Below the pieces are notes generated by a model. The model had not been told where the DNA came from and ran no database searches. It was given only the letters and a program-made list of their open reading frames with translations. 64,000 nucleotides of DNA from Patiria pectinifera. Its lineage: Eukaryota > Echinodermata > Asteroidea > Valvatida > Asterinidae. Position numbers and translations under genes: made by a program. Positions 11,101 to 20,766 of the stretch are shown one piece after another. Position 1 is the first letter of the stretch. Each line of letters opens with the position of its first letter. Location: contig CM057140.1 of NCBI GenBank assembly GCA_029964075.1, positions 8,140,643-8,204,642 on the forward strand, read 5' to 3'.

Positions 11101-14100
11101 CAATCTGAAGGAGATGGCACAAAAACTAAATGTAGGTCCCATTTGTGAAATTTGGGACCTGTTTAAAGGTTTGAGAAACTTTGCATTGGATTTCTTCCAG
11201 TTAAAACATTTCACTATGTTAACATCAGCTGCTCAATTTCTTCCTTGCGTAGAAATGAAGGAGCTTTCGGAGCATGGTATCAGCCTACCTCCTAACATGC
11301 AGGGACTAGCTGATGAGCAGATACAGGACCTGAAACTGATAGATGAGTGGCAGACTAAATGTGAACCAAGCGGTGGGGCCACATTCAACAAGGATCCTAT
11401 AGGCAGGCGGAATGGTTACGGTAGGAACTGTTATTTACCAACATGTTCTGTTATGTCTTTGGGGATAGATCGCATGGCATCATTTATCTTAAAACATTTC
11501 ATTATTATGGCGAGTTGTGCATGTGTGAGTAAAACCTCCGTTGTGCTTAATTGGTTTGATGCTAACATTTCTTTAAATATTCTTCAAGTATTCAGATAAT
11601 CCTGTCCAACAGGTCTTGCTACTTTTATTGAAATGCAGCCTACCAAAATGGGCCATTAATGGTGACATATTTTTTCTTTTTTCATATTTGTAATCTCAAA
11701 TATGTGTCAAATATATCGTAAAAGTTTCAGACCATAATTTTGTATCTAAGGCCAAAAATAATAGTCTCCGGTTTCTGGTATGGAGCTTGCCCCAAAAGTG
11801 GTGCGGCGAGCCGGCTTTTTTTTTGTGTACTTTTTTTACCTTCAAATGTTGGCTGATGACTGCAAATGGTGCCCGACTAAATTTAGTGCAAAATGTATGG
11901 GAAGCCAGAGAGGCCACATAAAGCTTATACTCAATCGTAACCCCATCTAAAAACACGTTAAAATTGTGCAGCAGCAGGATTCCAGTCAAACCAGTGAGTT
12001 TGGCGGTTTTGAGACATCATCTTACATTGGAAAAAAAACTTTTTAATTTTGCCGACGCACATGGCTACAGCGATGCGCGCGCATACCAGAAACCAGAGAC
12101 TTTTTTTGGGCCTAAAAGTGATTTTTGGTTGATTGTTTGGATGATTTTTTAGAGGTATTTCAGTGATAGGGATACAAGAGGAAAACTGTTAAAAGGCAAT
12201 TTATCTGTTTTTAGCCTTGCGACATTACACAACGAACTTAAAATGGGCATAACTTTGCTGAGGAAATCTGTTTAAAAATTTCAGCTGTCATTGTAAAGGG
12301 AAGTTAAAAAAAAGCTACTTTTGGAACAAGTTGCCCGGAATAATCTGCTTTTGACAACACATCACCTTTCTGTACAATGAACACACATTACTCAGGGCAT
12401 ATCACACACAGATAGTTAACTGTGAGTGGTTATCATGTCATTGCTTGCAGCATGTAATGAGAAGATGAAGGATGTTATCTCCAAGACAGTCAGTGAAGCA
12501 ACTAAAGCAGTATCCAAAGTAAGTGTGCTGGCAACTTTCATTTGTACAATGACAAGAGTTCAAACTCAACAGATAGATTTGTTTCATTCTGATGAATACA
12601 AGACTGTTAATGAATGTCCAGGCAAAAAGTTTTCTAATTTTGGCTGTGACATTTTACTGCTGAGTAATGTGACTAATGTCTGTTTCATTTGAATGGAAAC
12701 ACCAAAGTTATCCTTTCATTTTAGTTCCAATGACTTAAAGGAGATTGTCCAGATTTAAAAAAAACATGATATTTAAAATAAGTTATGGGGCCATTCAAAA
12801 ACAGCATCAGTTACCATGTGTGTGGGCAGATCTTCGTCATCGAAGAGTTTGGGAGTACAGTAAATCAGTTGTGCCGTTGTTGCCTTTTGTGACGTCGGCA
12901 TCTGGCTTCAGCATTTCGCCGCTCGGTTGCAGTTTTGACACCATCTTTTGTTGCAGTTTGACAGCCAGGACGGTCCATGGCCAGATTTTCCCAGTTGTTG
13001 ATTGAAATGTTGGCGGCATTGAGGTGGCGTTTGATGACGTCTTTGTAGCGCAGCTTTGGCCTGCCTGGCCGTCTGGGTGATTCCGAGAGCTCGCCATAGA
13101 GGAGGATCTTTGGCAGTCTGTGCTCCTCCATTCGCACGACATGCCCAGTCCAGCGGAGCTGAATTTTCAGCAACATGTGCTCTACACTCGGCATGCCCGC
13201 TCGACACAGCACTTCATCGTTTGTAACCTGATCCCGCCATGAGATGTTGAGAATAGACCGGAGGTGGCGTTGCTGAATGGTCCGTAGCTTGTTGACGTGC
13301 CGTCTGTACAGAGTGTACGTCTCCGCCGAGTACAGTAGGGAGCTCAGCACAAGCGCACGGTACACTGTGCATTTAGTGCTTGGTCGGATCCACCTACGCT
13401 TCCAAAGCCGATCCTTTAGTCGACCGAAGGCAGCGTAGCTGGCCTGAATCCGTTTATTGAGTTCTACGTCCAGGGAGTTGTCGTTGCTGATGATGCTGCC
13501 GAGGTATGAAAACTGCTCCACAACCTCCAGAGTGGTCCCTTCCAGTGTGACATTTTGCGCTACATACGGGTCTCCTGGTGAAGGTCGGTGGATCACTACC
13601 GTTTTCCTGAAGCGTCTCTTGGGTCAATGCCCAGGCTGGAGACACACTGGTTCCGTGCCTCCAGCCGGCGCCCTTGCCTGCCTGCCTGCCTCCCCCTTGA
13701 ACCCCCACTGCCTTGTGGGAAGACTTTCTGTCAAAGGCTGAAGTTACCATGACTTAAAGGGAATATACAACATTTGCAAACATCAAAAAACAAAACTACA
13801 AATTATTATGAAATACTATATTAATATAATACTAATATTTCCGTATCAATTTCCTACATTGGTCGGGCCGACCAGCGTTGGAAAAAACTGGCTTTTTTCA
13901 AATACTGCCCCCAATTTACCATATTTAGTTGGTCCACATTTCATTTGCAATCAATTACACACCTATGAACAGGTATAAGCCAGCTTTACTATTCACCGAC
14001 ATCTATAAATTGCTCTGTTTCATCTTAAGTTGGGTCAGGGAACCAGACAACAGGAACATGATTGTTTTTCTTGGTTTTTCCAGCATCTACGAACACAAAA

Positions 14101-17100
14101 CAAGTCAGTGTAACAATATTTGCTATAAAATACTAACCCCCAAAATCCATCTATTTCTGAAAATTACAGCAAAAGCAAATGTTGTATACTTAACCCCTGC
14201 ATATCTGCCTAATGTAGTAATATTTATAATTTCAATTTTTTAACCTTGTTTCTTTCATTGAAGGATCTTGTACAGAGCAACATGTGCCTAACATATCAGA
14301 CAGTGAAAGATGGCCTGGATCAGCTGAGAGGAGCTGTCATGATAGTGTATCCCATGGGGCTACCACCTCATGATCCTATCAGAATGGAGTTTGAGAATCA
14401 AGAGGATTTAGCTGGTTCTCAGGTCAGTCATGATAGCAGGAATGCTTGTAGTATAGCAATAACAAAGACCAGAATCCCCCTCACATAGACAACCATCTTT
14501 AGGCATATTACAACTGCGCATTCCACCCCATCAGGTACGTGTACGCGCAATGTGCACAATGTTCTAATCACCCCCGCATGTTGCTCGAATCTTCTTCGAA
14601 ATAGGCGCAGCCGATGCGCGTCGCGAAAATTTGACGCCTAAAATGCCGCTGCATGTGACAATCTGTAGGCAATGACGTCATTTGTGAGAGATATCTATTA
14701 AAATACCAAGAGCAGCAGCTGATTAAACAAAATTGTACACAACTTGGCATTACTCCACTTATGCCAAATTTGACTGCATGAGTTGTACATTTGACACATT
14801 TCATCCAAGATGTTCACTGGGTAAATCTGTAGTGTAAGCAACAAATTATGGCATAACTTATGCACTCATTTTAGGTGCTGTAAATAAGGTCGTAAAACCA
14901 GAAAACGGACAAGTTTACTAATCGTCGTTAAGCCTATCATTGTCCAACTTTTCAAAGTTGATACAAACAAATTGACAGCTTTGTTTTATTAGGTTAATGG
15001 AATGCTATGTTGCCTGTTACAGATATTTTAGAGTTGCCGCCCGATTCCGAGGAAAGTCTGAAAAATAATTTTCAAAATCGTGAGCAGACCCAATTCAATG
15101 ACTGTTTTGTGACCGATATGAAGTTGTACACACTCAGCTGTTGTAAACATTGAACAGCTATGCAGAGTTTTGTACAATCAAGTGTGTATATTGCGCAGCT
15201 ACATAACAAATTTATTACATAAATGCTTCAAGTTATGCACTGTTTTGTGAAATCAGCTGCAGTTCTGGTGCCTTTATTCTTGTTGAGTCATGCTTCGCAG
15301 TTAAAGTTATGCTGTGACAAGGCACAGGTTTTGTGTTCATAGATTTACTGAAACAATCTTCTCCATGCCTTGTATCCATTGTGTGTGTAGATTATTGTTT
15401 TTATCCGTATGCAATTGTCACGTTTGTTCTTTTGTTGCAATAGGCATCTCTTGATGTTCTTGAAGAAGCAAATGCATCCTTATGGTTCTCAGGAAAAGAA
15501 ATGCAACGAGGCAAGAAGTTGTCAGATATCGTCGGGAAGAATGAAAAGACTAAGATCATTGTCAAGCTACAGAAGGTACAAATCTTGAATGTACACATGG
15601 TATCCCCAAAATGTGTCAGTTATGTTAAAACTGCGCTTTGTATTTCTGAGTGATATTAGGCAATTAGTTTTAATCTTCGGTACACAAAATTAATTTCAAG
15701 GGGTTTGCTGAATAGAAAAAAAAATGAAGTGTTTCTCCCCCTCTAATTTCCCAAAGAATAGACAGTGTGTAACAATAATAAGTTAGGGAGTGTCTCAAAA
15801 ACTCATTTTCTTTGAAGATTTTGGAGGGAATATCGTCAGTTCTCATTTGCGCACACACGTCCCACAGTCAGGGAACTTCAATTTCTGTGTCAACAAATTG
15901 AGATAGCTCATTGGCTGCTCAAAGTTACGTTACTGTCTGCTGTATTATTACTTACTGAGCCATGCCACTGTAAAAAATAATATGTTAAGGAGAATACATA
16001 CATGAAAGGTGTATTTTAGTGACAGAAAATTAAATTCGTAATTACGCGAGTGTATTCTTCGACTCGCTCATTAGTCCTGACGTTCCTTAAGTCAACAGCA
16101 GCACAGCGTACTTTTCCCTTCATATCTCATCTCAATGAAGGTCATTCGGAATGAAAAAATGACATGAATTTCCATGATGATAACTGAAATGTTTCCAATT
16201 TGTTTGTTAACACTTGAGGAAACATGAAATGGCAAGCCGGGAGCGGTTGCGTCAGTAGCGGAAGTGTGTTTTAGCATGTGTATTTGTGTTAGCATGTTGT
16301 ACAACCAAGTCATTATAGTCAGTGTGTGTCATACGTCTCCTTACGTCAAAATGGCAGCCCGATTCTTTAATAAGAGAGTAGATTTTGCAGCGGAGAATCT
16401 GACAGTGAAGATGCATGGTAATTTATCGGCAATTTTCCCCAGCGCATGACGGTCTATTCATACTTCATCTGCTCATAATATGTCACGGCGTGTTAAAGTG
16501 GTGGTCGTCGTAATTCACAATCACTGACTACCTAAATTAGTTCCTTCAATCCACACTTGTTGAGTTAGTGTAAGAGATAGATCCGAATCCACTTTTCTTT
16601 AACAAATGAGTGACGTCATAGCAATGGTTTAAGGTCATTTAAGCTATCTTTTTCCCCCAAATGCATTTATTTTTTACTTTAAAAATGCACTGGCTCTTTT
16701 ATTGAGATAAGAAGCTTTGTTCTGATTGGACTCCTTATTATGTTTTAATTAATTCTAGAAGGGACAAGGTGCACCTGGTAGAGAGCCAGTCTTCAGTCAG
16801 GATGAACAGAAAGAAATGATGGCTTATGCTTACAGGAAACAGGAGCAGATGAAGGTAATATATTCACTACTAACCACTCAGCAAGTCTTGTACTGTGAAT
16901 GTTCATTCACATCAACACAGACAGCTCTGGAGTTAGTGGGTGTTTGGAGAGGAATGGTCATGCTGGAAAATTTGATTGAGTTGTGTAGGCCAAAACTTAA
17001 GTCACCATGCGAGCGGTGAAATCAGATCAGTCATTTCAAATTGTTACAATTACAGCTTATCATACAACCTTTGCAGCAGACAGTGTTGTGATTCACACCA

Positions 17101-20100
17101 TTACAAGTCCTCACTAGTCTGTCCCAAGACAGCCTCATCTTCATGGGCGCGTGCGCGTTCCTTCGTTCCTTCACTAACCCCTGGCCGTGAGGAATACGTA
17201 AACGACGTTGACTGGCTGTTCAGAGCGTACTGCGCACGTATTTCAAAGACTGCACGCCCGCGCGTTATCTCCTGCGCGTCACGTCACGTCACGTACGAAC
17301 ATTTTTGCAAAACTGCGCGATGCCTTTACGATATGGATAGTAGATGCCTCGTTTTTTGGGCCAAAAAAACCTTTATCTTGTGGTGTAAAGGGACGACAGA
17401 GGTACGTACGTTTGATACAAATCCTTGCTAAATAATGCGACGTCAAAATTTCATGTTTGAAAGGATTGATTCTTCAAAAAAACAACTTTGAACATTTTAA
17501 ACATGGGGTCGCGCGTTAGATACATCGACTGCAGTCCTAATTTAAATGTGTCATTTAAATTAGACAAATCCAGGGGTTATGATCGCGCAAGGCATGATGG
17601 GAAACAAAATGGCGCAGCAAGATCGTACCCATGGAAACGAGGGTGGTCCCAAGTCCTCTAGACTCAAGTCAAGTCGCTAGCTAATCAAGTGAACTGTGAC
17701 GCAGGCAGTCCTTTGTTATTGTTCATCCTCTGTTACTTGTGACTGGACTCGTTGAAAGGACTTGTGATTTATATTTGACCAGCCTGTGATGGACTTGACT
17801 ACAGCACTGGCAGCTGACGAGTCAGGAGACTATACTAATGGTTTAACAAAAAATGAGCAATTCATATTCCTATTCATATTCAGGGCAGCAGCTTCCGAGC
17901 GACAGTAATTCGGTTTACTTTTGTTGTCCCTGACCCGTATGTTTTGTCGTTAGTTTTGTCCTTTGTTTGTTAATACTTTCCCCTTTCATAGTGTAGCTCC
18001 CCTCCTGCATACACCACCCTCATTCATTCATTCATTCAGCCAGTCAGAGTTGGCCCCTAGTTGCTCTCTACTATTGTTTCTTTTTTTGTTTTGTTATTTA
18101 ATACGTTTTTTTTTTTTTCATTTTATTGTCTACTTATTTACTTATTGATTTGTTCCATAGTTTGTTTGATTACTTCTTTTTTGGTTCTTTTTTTGGTTTT
18201 CCTTAATGTTCATGTACTTGTTTATTATTTGTCATATTTGTTTGTAAGATTTGTCCTGGTCGAATAAATAATAATAATAATAATGTCGTCAGCAGATAAA
18301 GATACTATTATATGTGTAGCTAAATATATTTTTCAATGTACAAAACTAAAGTAGAGGCAAAGCATGACGTAATTTTAAAGCATACTCTTTGTTAACCCAT
18401 CTGCCAAATAATTTGATGTTTAATATCACAGTTGTAACCCTTCCCCAGGGTCATGGGGTTTGTTCCTATTTGTGGAATAAAACATAACATAACATTATTA
18501 GAGTTATGTACATTGTATATGGGCAGGCCTGCTGTGTGATCGGCCCAAAACAAACCCTCATGATGAGAGGGTCATGCCTATCACATGTTATATATTCCCA
18601 CACAATTCAGATATCACATGATCACGTTAGATTATGAAGCTATCATTAGTCATTTGGAGGTTTTTCTGGCTGCAGTATCAGTTTAAATTGTGACTTTGGT
18701 TGCATTTGACATCTCAGCTACAGTTTTTGTCCTGGTAGATTTGATAATTTAATGAAGGTTTTACAGCCATTTCCCAACGTGACCATTCCTCTTTAAAGGC
18801 ATATAGGATCATTTGCAAACAGTCACAAACGAAACTGCCAAAAATATTATGAACAATCCTACTTGATTGTAAGTAACAGGAAATAATTTTGCCTAGTATG
18901 CTGTCATTTTCAAGAAAAGAGCAATGACCATTTCCTGGCGATGGTTAAAACCTAAACATTGCACTGTCAATAGAAACCTACATGTATGCTTTGTGTCGAG
19001 AAAAATGAAGATACATTTTCCCAGTTTTCTCAAAAAAGTGCAGTGGCCACTGAGCTGAAACCTCAACAGGTTAGGTTTTGAACATTCTCCTTTGAATTTT
19101 GAGTGGTGTTATTGGAAACAAAGAAAGTGCACAAATAGCAAATGATCCTATTTGCCTTTAAAACCCAATACTCTAAGATGTTTTCTTTAGTTCAAAACGT
19201 TCAAGCGTCCACATGAAACACAGAAGTAGGCAATATCCTGAATATGTTAAGGGTGTTATCATTGTGATGTTTACAATATCATATGTTTTAGGTATAGGGT
19301 TCACAGCATACATGTGCAATGTATTGGGAGATGCATTCATCCATTTACATGCTGGTCAATGGACCTTTTTACTAATATTTTCATAATATGCTCACATGCG
19401 CATAAACGGGCCCGACAGCAAAAAGCGAAAGCGGTCCATTGAAAATGTACAGGGCTACAAACATTTACATCATTTTCTCTCAATTTGTCCAGGATTTGTC
19501 GCTTTTTTCTTTAGAAAACCCCCTGATTCAGTCATGGTGAAGCCCGAAATTTGGTGGACGGGTACCCTGAAGCACACTGTTATGTTTTTCCACTCGTTCG
19601 CCCTTATGTGCATGGGACGAAACAAATTTTAAAAGATTTTATTCTGTGCCCCAAAAATAAGCTTAGGCCAGAAAGTAATGCCTATGGAGATTAAAAGACG
19701 ACAAATCCTCGACAAATTGAGAGAAAATTTGGACCCATTTTTAATGGACTGCTTTCGCTTCTTGCCGCCAGGCCATTAAATGCGCGTGCGTGCATAATTA
19801 TAACTTTATTAGTAAAAAGGTCCATTTGGCTAATTGAAATATTAATTTGTTATTATTTCAACATTTTAAATGAATCATTTACCATCATTTTGCAGGTTTT
19901 GAATGTAGAGTCTGGCTGGTAATTTGATTTTGACTTCTTCTAAATGCAGTTTGAAAAATTTTGTTTTTGTTTTTTGTGTGTTCTCTCCTGTGCAGAAACT
20001 AGAAACAGAAATGGATGATACCCATCTTGGATCTGAGTGGGCTGATCCAAATAGCTTGAAGAGACAATTCCATGGGCTAAGAGATGTCAAATGGGGAGGA

Positions 20101-20109
20101 CCACGGTGA
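8024..20109 (+). CDS. CFAP298: CFAP298 (C21orf59/Kurly) gene, complete coding span, seven coding exons
   Basis: Cilia- and flagella-associated protein 298 is a conserved cytoplasmic protein needed to pre-assemble axonemal dynein arms; loss causes primary ciliary dyskinesia in humans and the kurly phenotype in zebrafish (established knowledge). Joining 8024-8162, 11253-11420, 12451-12518, 14264-14422, 15444-15575, 16759-16854 and 19996-20109 gives 876 nt, 291 residues plus TGA, against about 290 in human. Seen directly: N-terminus MVKLHIKHGDESQF, then LPPNMQGL, IGRRNG, the strongly conserved LRGAVMIVYPMGLPP block, LSDIVGKNEKTKII, GQGAPGREPVF and the basic C-terminus FHGLRDVKW. Intron phases are 1,1,0,0,0,0 and all junctions are GT/AG. 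No frameshift or stop was seen, so it looks functional. It converges with the EVA1-type gene. Confidence 0.96.
8226..10005. mobile_element. 1.78-kb TAA-flanked DNA transposon in CFAP298 intron 1
   Basis: Ends GGCCGAACAAAAAAATTGG and, inverted, GGCCAAACAAAAAAAATGG, each followed by TGTGTTTACGGTAAC: terminal inverted repeats of about 35 nt. TAA at 8223-8225 and 10006-10008 fits the 3-bp TWA target of PIF/Harbinger elements. AGGTCGG-type motifs recur inside both ends, possible transposase sites. The interior at 9000-9760 is GC-richer with open frames at 9009-9212 and 9295-9750, but neither shows a DDE transposase or Myb-like motif, so it is probably non-autonomous or decayed. Confidence 0.7.
10465..10652. 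repeat. Small foldback (188 bp) in CFAP298 intron 1
   Basis: GTTTATAGTGTAAATTGAGGA at the left pairs with TCCTCAATTTACACCATAAAC at the right, 20 of 21 positions. No target duplication seen. Confidence 0.55.
10985..11036 (+). repeat. Dispersed ACTTGTGA repeat, partial copy
   Basis: Contains GTGAATTGACTTGTGATGGAC and AACAACACTG, shared with copies near 17.7, 20.2, 25.5 and 32.4 kb. Confidence 0.45.
11253..11420 (+). CDS. CFAP298: CFAP298 coding exon 2
   Basis: Acceptor TTCCTTGCGTAG. Encodes EMKELSEHGISLPPNMQGL through IGRRNGY and ends phase 1 at GTAGGA. The region LPPNMQGL..DEQI..LKL.DEW is a family hallmark. Confidence 0.95.
11750..12112. mobile_element. 363-bp TAA-flanked MITE in CFAP298 intron 2
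   Basis: Left GGCCAAAAATAATAGTCTCC and right (inverted) GGCCCAAAAAAAGTCTCTGG, both continuing GGTTTCTGGTATG. TAA lies at 11747-11749 and 12113-12115. Same GGCC ends and TAA target as the larger element in intron 1, so the same superfamily is likely. Confidence 0.65.
12451..12518 (+). CDS. CFAP298: CFAP298 coding exon 3 (68 nt)
   Basis: Acceptor TTGCTTGCAG. The split codon gives Ala, then CNEKMKDVISKT to AVSK, ending in phase 0 at GTAAGT. This matches the family segment APNEKMK; the phase fits both neighbours. Confidence 0.92.
12865..13623 (-). pseudogene. Truncated non-LTR retrotransposon reverse transcriptase, C-terminal part
   Basis: Open frame on - of about 250 residues in CFAP298 intron 3, bounded by an in-frame TGA at its 5' edge. 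Seen: FSYLGSIISND, YRALVLSSLLYSAETYTLY, LRSILNISWRDQVTN, LRWTGHVVRME and GRPKLRYKDV. These are the standard motifs of the region after the palm in LINE polymerases widespread in invertebrates. The palm with its catalytic aspartates and the endonuclease are missing, so the copy is 5'-truncated and dead. The clade cannot be decided from this part. Its GC content is clearly above that of the host intron. Confidence 0.88.
13758..14189. mobile_element. TTAA-flanked MITE, copy C (CFAP298 intron 3)
   Basis: AGGGAATATACAACATTTGC after TTAA at 13754-13757. The other end GCAAATGTTGTATAC precedes TTAA at 14190-14193. Contains the family's central GGTCGGGCCGACCAGCGTTG sequence. Sits directly beside the LINE fragment. 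Confidence 0.7.
14264..14422 (+). CDS. CFAP298: CFAP298 coding exon 4 (most conserved block)
   Basis: Acceptor TTTCATTGAAG, phase 0, 53 codons. Contains LDQLRGAVMIVYPMGLPPHD and PIRMEFEN, the best conserved stretch of the family. Donor GTCAGT. Confidence 0.96.
15444..15575 (+). CDS. CFAP298: CFAP298 coding exon 5
   Basis: Acceptor TTTGTTGCAATAG, 44 codons, phase 0. Contains ASLDVLEEANASLWFSGKEM and LSDIVGKNEKTKII, then donor GTACAA. Confidence 0.95.
15985..16628. mobile_element. Composite TTAA-type repeat, older copy (CFAP298 intron 5)
   Basis: Starts TTAAGGAGAATACATACATG and ends GCAATGGTTTAA (TTAA at 16629-16632). Shares AATGAAGGTCATTCGG, TCCTTACGTCAAAATGG and GAATCTGACAGTGAAGATGCA blocks with 27557-28265, but is more diverged. 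Confidence 0.55.
16759..16854 (+). CDS. CFAP298: CFAP298 coding exon 6
   Basis: Acceptor TTAATTAATTCTAG, 32 codons, phase 0. Contains KGQGAPGREPVFSQDEQKEM, a family signature, followed by YAYRKQEQMK and donor GTAATA. Confidence 0.95.
17174..17582. repeat. Inverted-repeat element, CpG-rich (CFAP298 intron 6)
   Basis: CTAACCCCTGG at the left and CCAGGGGTTATG at the right are inverted. Inside are CGTCACGTCACGTCACGTACG and a perfect 11-bp hairpin (CTAATTTAAAT...ATTTAAATTAG, 17537-17565). GC-richer than the intron. Boundaries uncertain. Confidence 0.35.
17695..17812 (+). repeat. Dispersed ACTTGTGA repeat
   Basis: CCTCTGTTACTTGTGACTGG, then GGACTTGTGA and GATGGACTTGACTACAGCAC. Best full-length example with the copy at 25523. 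Confidence 0.55.
18263..18284 (+). repeat. (AAT)n microsatellite
   Basis: AATAAATAATAATAATAATAA in CFAP298 intron 6; a short ATTC tetranucleotide run lies just upstream near 18022. Confidence 0.8.
18797..19157. mobile_element. 361-bp TTAA-flanked MITE, second family (CFAP298 intron 6)
   Basis: AGGCATATAGGATCATTTGC after TTAA at 18793-18796. The inverted end GCAAATGATCCTATTTGCCT precedes TTAA at 19158-19161. No coding sequence. Confidence 0.7.
19359..19825. mobile_element. 467-bp foldback MITE (CFAP298 intron 6)
   Basis: ATGGACCTTTTTACTAATA at the left matches the inverted right end. Pairing continues through GAAAGCGGTCCATT/AATGGACTGCTTTC and inner TTCTCTCAATTTGTCCAGGA/CCTCGACAAATTGAGAGAA, so each arm is about 150 nt at roughly 75% identity. 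Confidence 0.65.
19996..20109 (+). CDS. CFAP298: CFAP298 coding exon 7 with stop codon
   Basis: Acceptor TTCTCTCCTGTGCAG, 37 codons then TGA. Contains SEWADPNSLKRQFHGLRDVK and ends WGGPR, matching the conserved C-terminal end of the family. Confidence 0.95.
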   Translation, partial: KLETEMDDTHLGSEWADPNSLKRQFHGLRDVKWGGPR

Positions 20110-20194
20110 CACGAACAGGAATGACCACTGACTTGTAAATATGTACACTGTAGACAGTACATCAGACATGTTGGCAGTGACAGGTAAAGGACGC

Positions 20195-20285
20195 TTTTGT
20201 CACACATCATTGGAATGACTTGACTAGATTATTCAGGATTGGCCTGTCATGGGCTTGTAATAACTTGACCACAACACTGGCCAGA
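20195..20285 (+). repeat. Dispersed ACTTGTGA repeat, diverged copy after CFAP298
   Basis: Contains TGACTTGACTAG, GCCTGTCATGGGCTTGT and TTGACCACAACACTGGCC, similar to the other copies. Lies in the probable CFAP298 3'UTR. Confidence 0.4.
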
Positions 20286-20352
20286 AAATAATGTTGGTGC
20301 CTTCATCAACATACTTTTCTGGCCAGGGTAAAGCATCTCAAGTGAGATTCAA

Positions 20353-20358
20353 ATTAAA
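20353..20358 (+). terminator. Candidate poly(A) signal of CFAP298
   Basis: ATTAAA about 244 nt after the stop codon is the nearest plausible signal. A canonical AATAAA lies much further on, at 22716-22721. Which is used cannot be decided from sequence alone. Confidence 0.3.
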
Positions 20359-20373
20359 GAATTCAGGTTTTAA

Positions 20374-20762
20374 CCCTAACCCCCTAGGCCTTTTTGCTAG
20401 GAACCATCCTCAATCCTCCAAAATCCTCCAAAATTTTACAACAGCGTCTAAATTCTTCAAAATGTTCAGACAGTCCTGCCTCAAAATGCATTCATCCTCA
20501 ATCCTTCAAAATCCTCCTCATCCAAAAATGTTGCACTTATGTTCAAATGAAGGGTACCCAGTCCCTCAATCCTTCAAAACTGTCAGACAGTCCGGCCTCA
20601 AAATACCATTCAGCCTCAATCCTCCAAAATCCTTTTTTGAAAAAAATACCATTCAGCCTCAATCCTCCAAAATCCTTATCTAAAAAAATACCATTCAGCC
20701 TCAATCCTCCAAAATCCTCCAAAACCACAAGGAGGATTTTGGAGGATTGAGGAGGGTTAGGG
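20374..20762. mobile_element. 389-bp TTAA-flanked element with internal tandem repeats (piggyBac-type ends)
   Basis: CCCTAACC at the left and GGTTAGGG at the right, each directly next to TTAA (20370-20373, 20763-20766): the target and terminal CCC typical of piggyBac elements. The interior holds about eight copies of CCTCAATCCTCCAAAATCC, the last of them inverted at the right end. No transposase. Confidence 0.65.
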
Positions 20763-20766
20763 TTAA

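Noticed and set aside
12865-13596. Host gene on - inside CFAP298 intron 3
   Set aside because: The motifs are those of LINE reverse transcriptase C-termini, with no catalytic core, no splice sites and a bounding stop.
20374-20762. Interstitial telomere sequence (CCCTAA/TTAGGG)
   Set aside because: Only one to two units at each end, exactly at the element termini beside TTAA.
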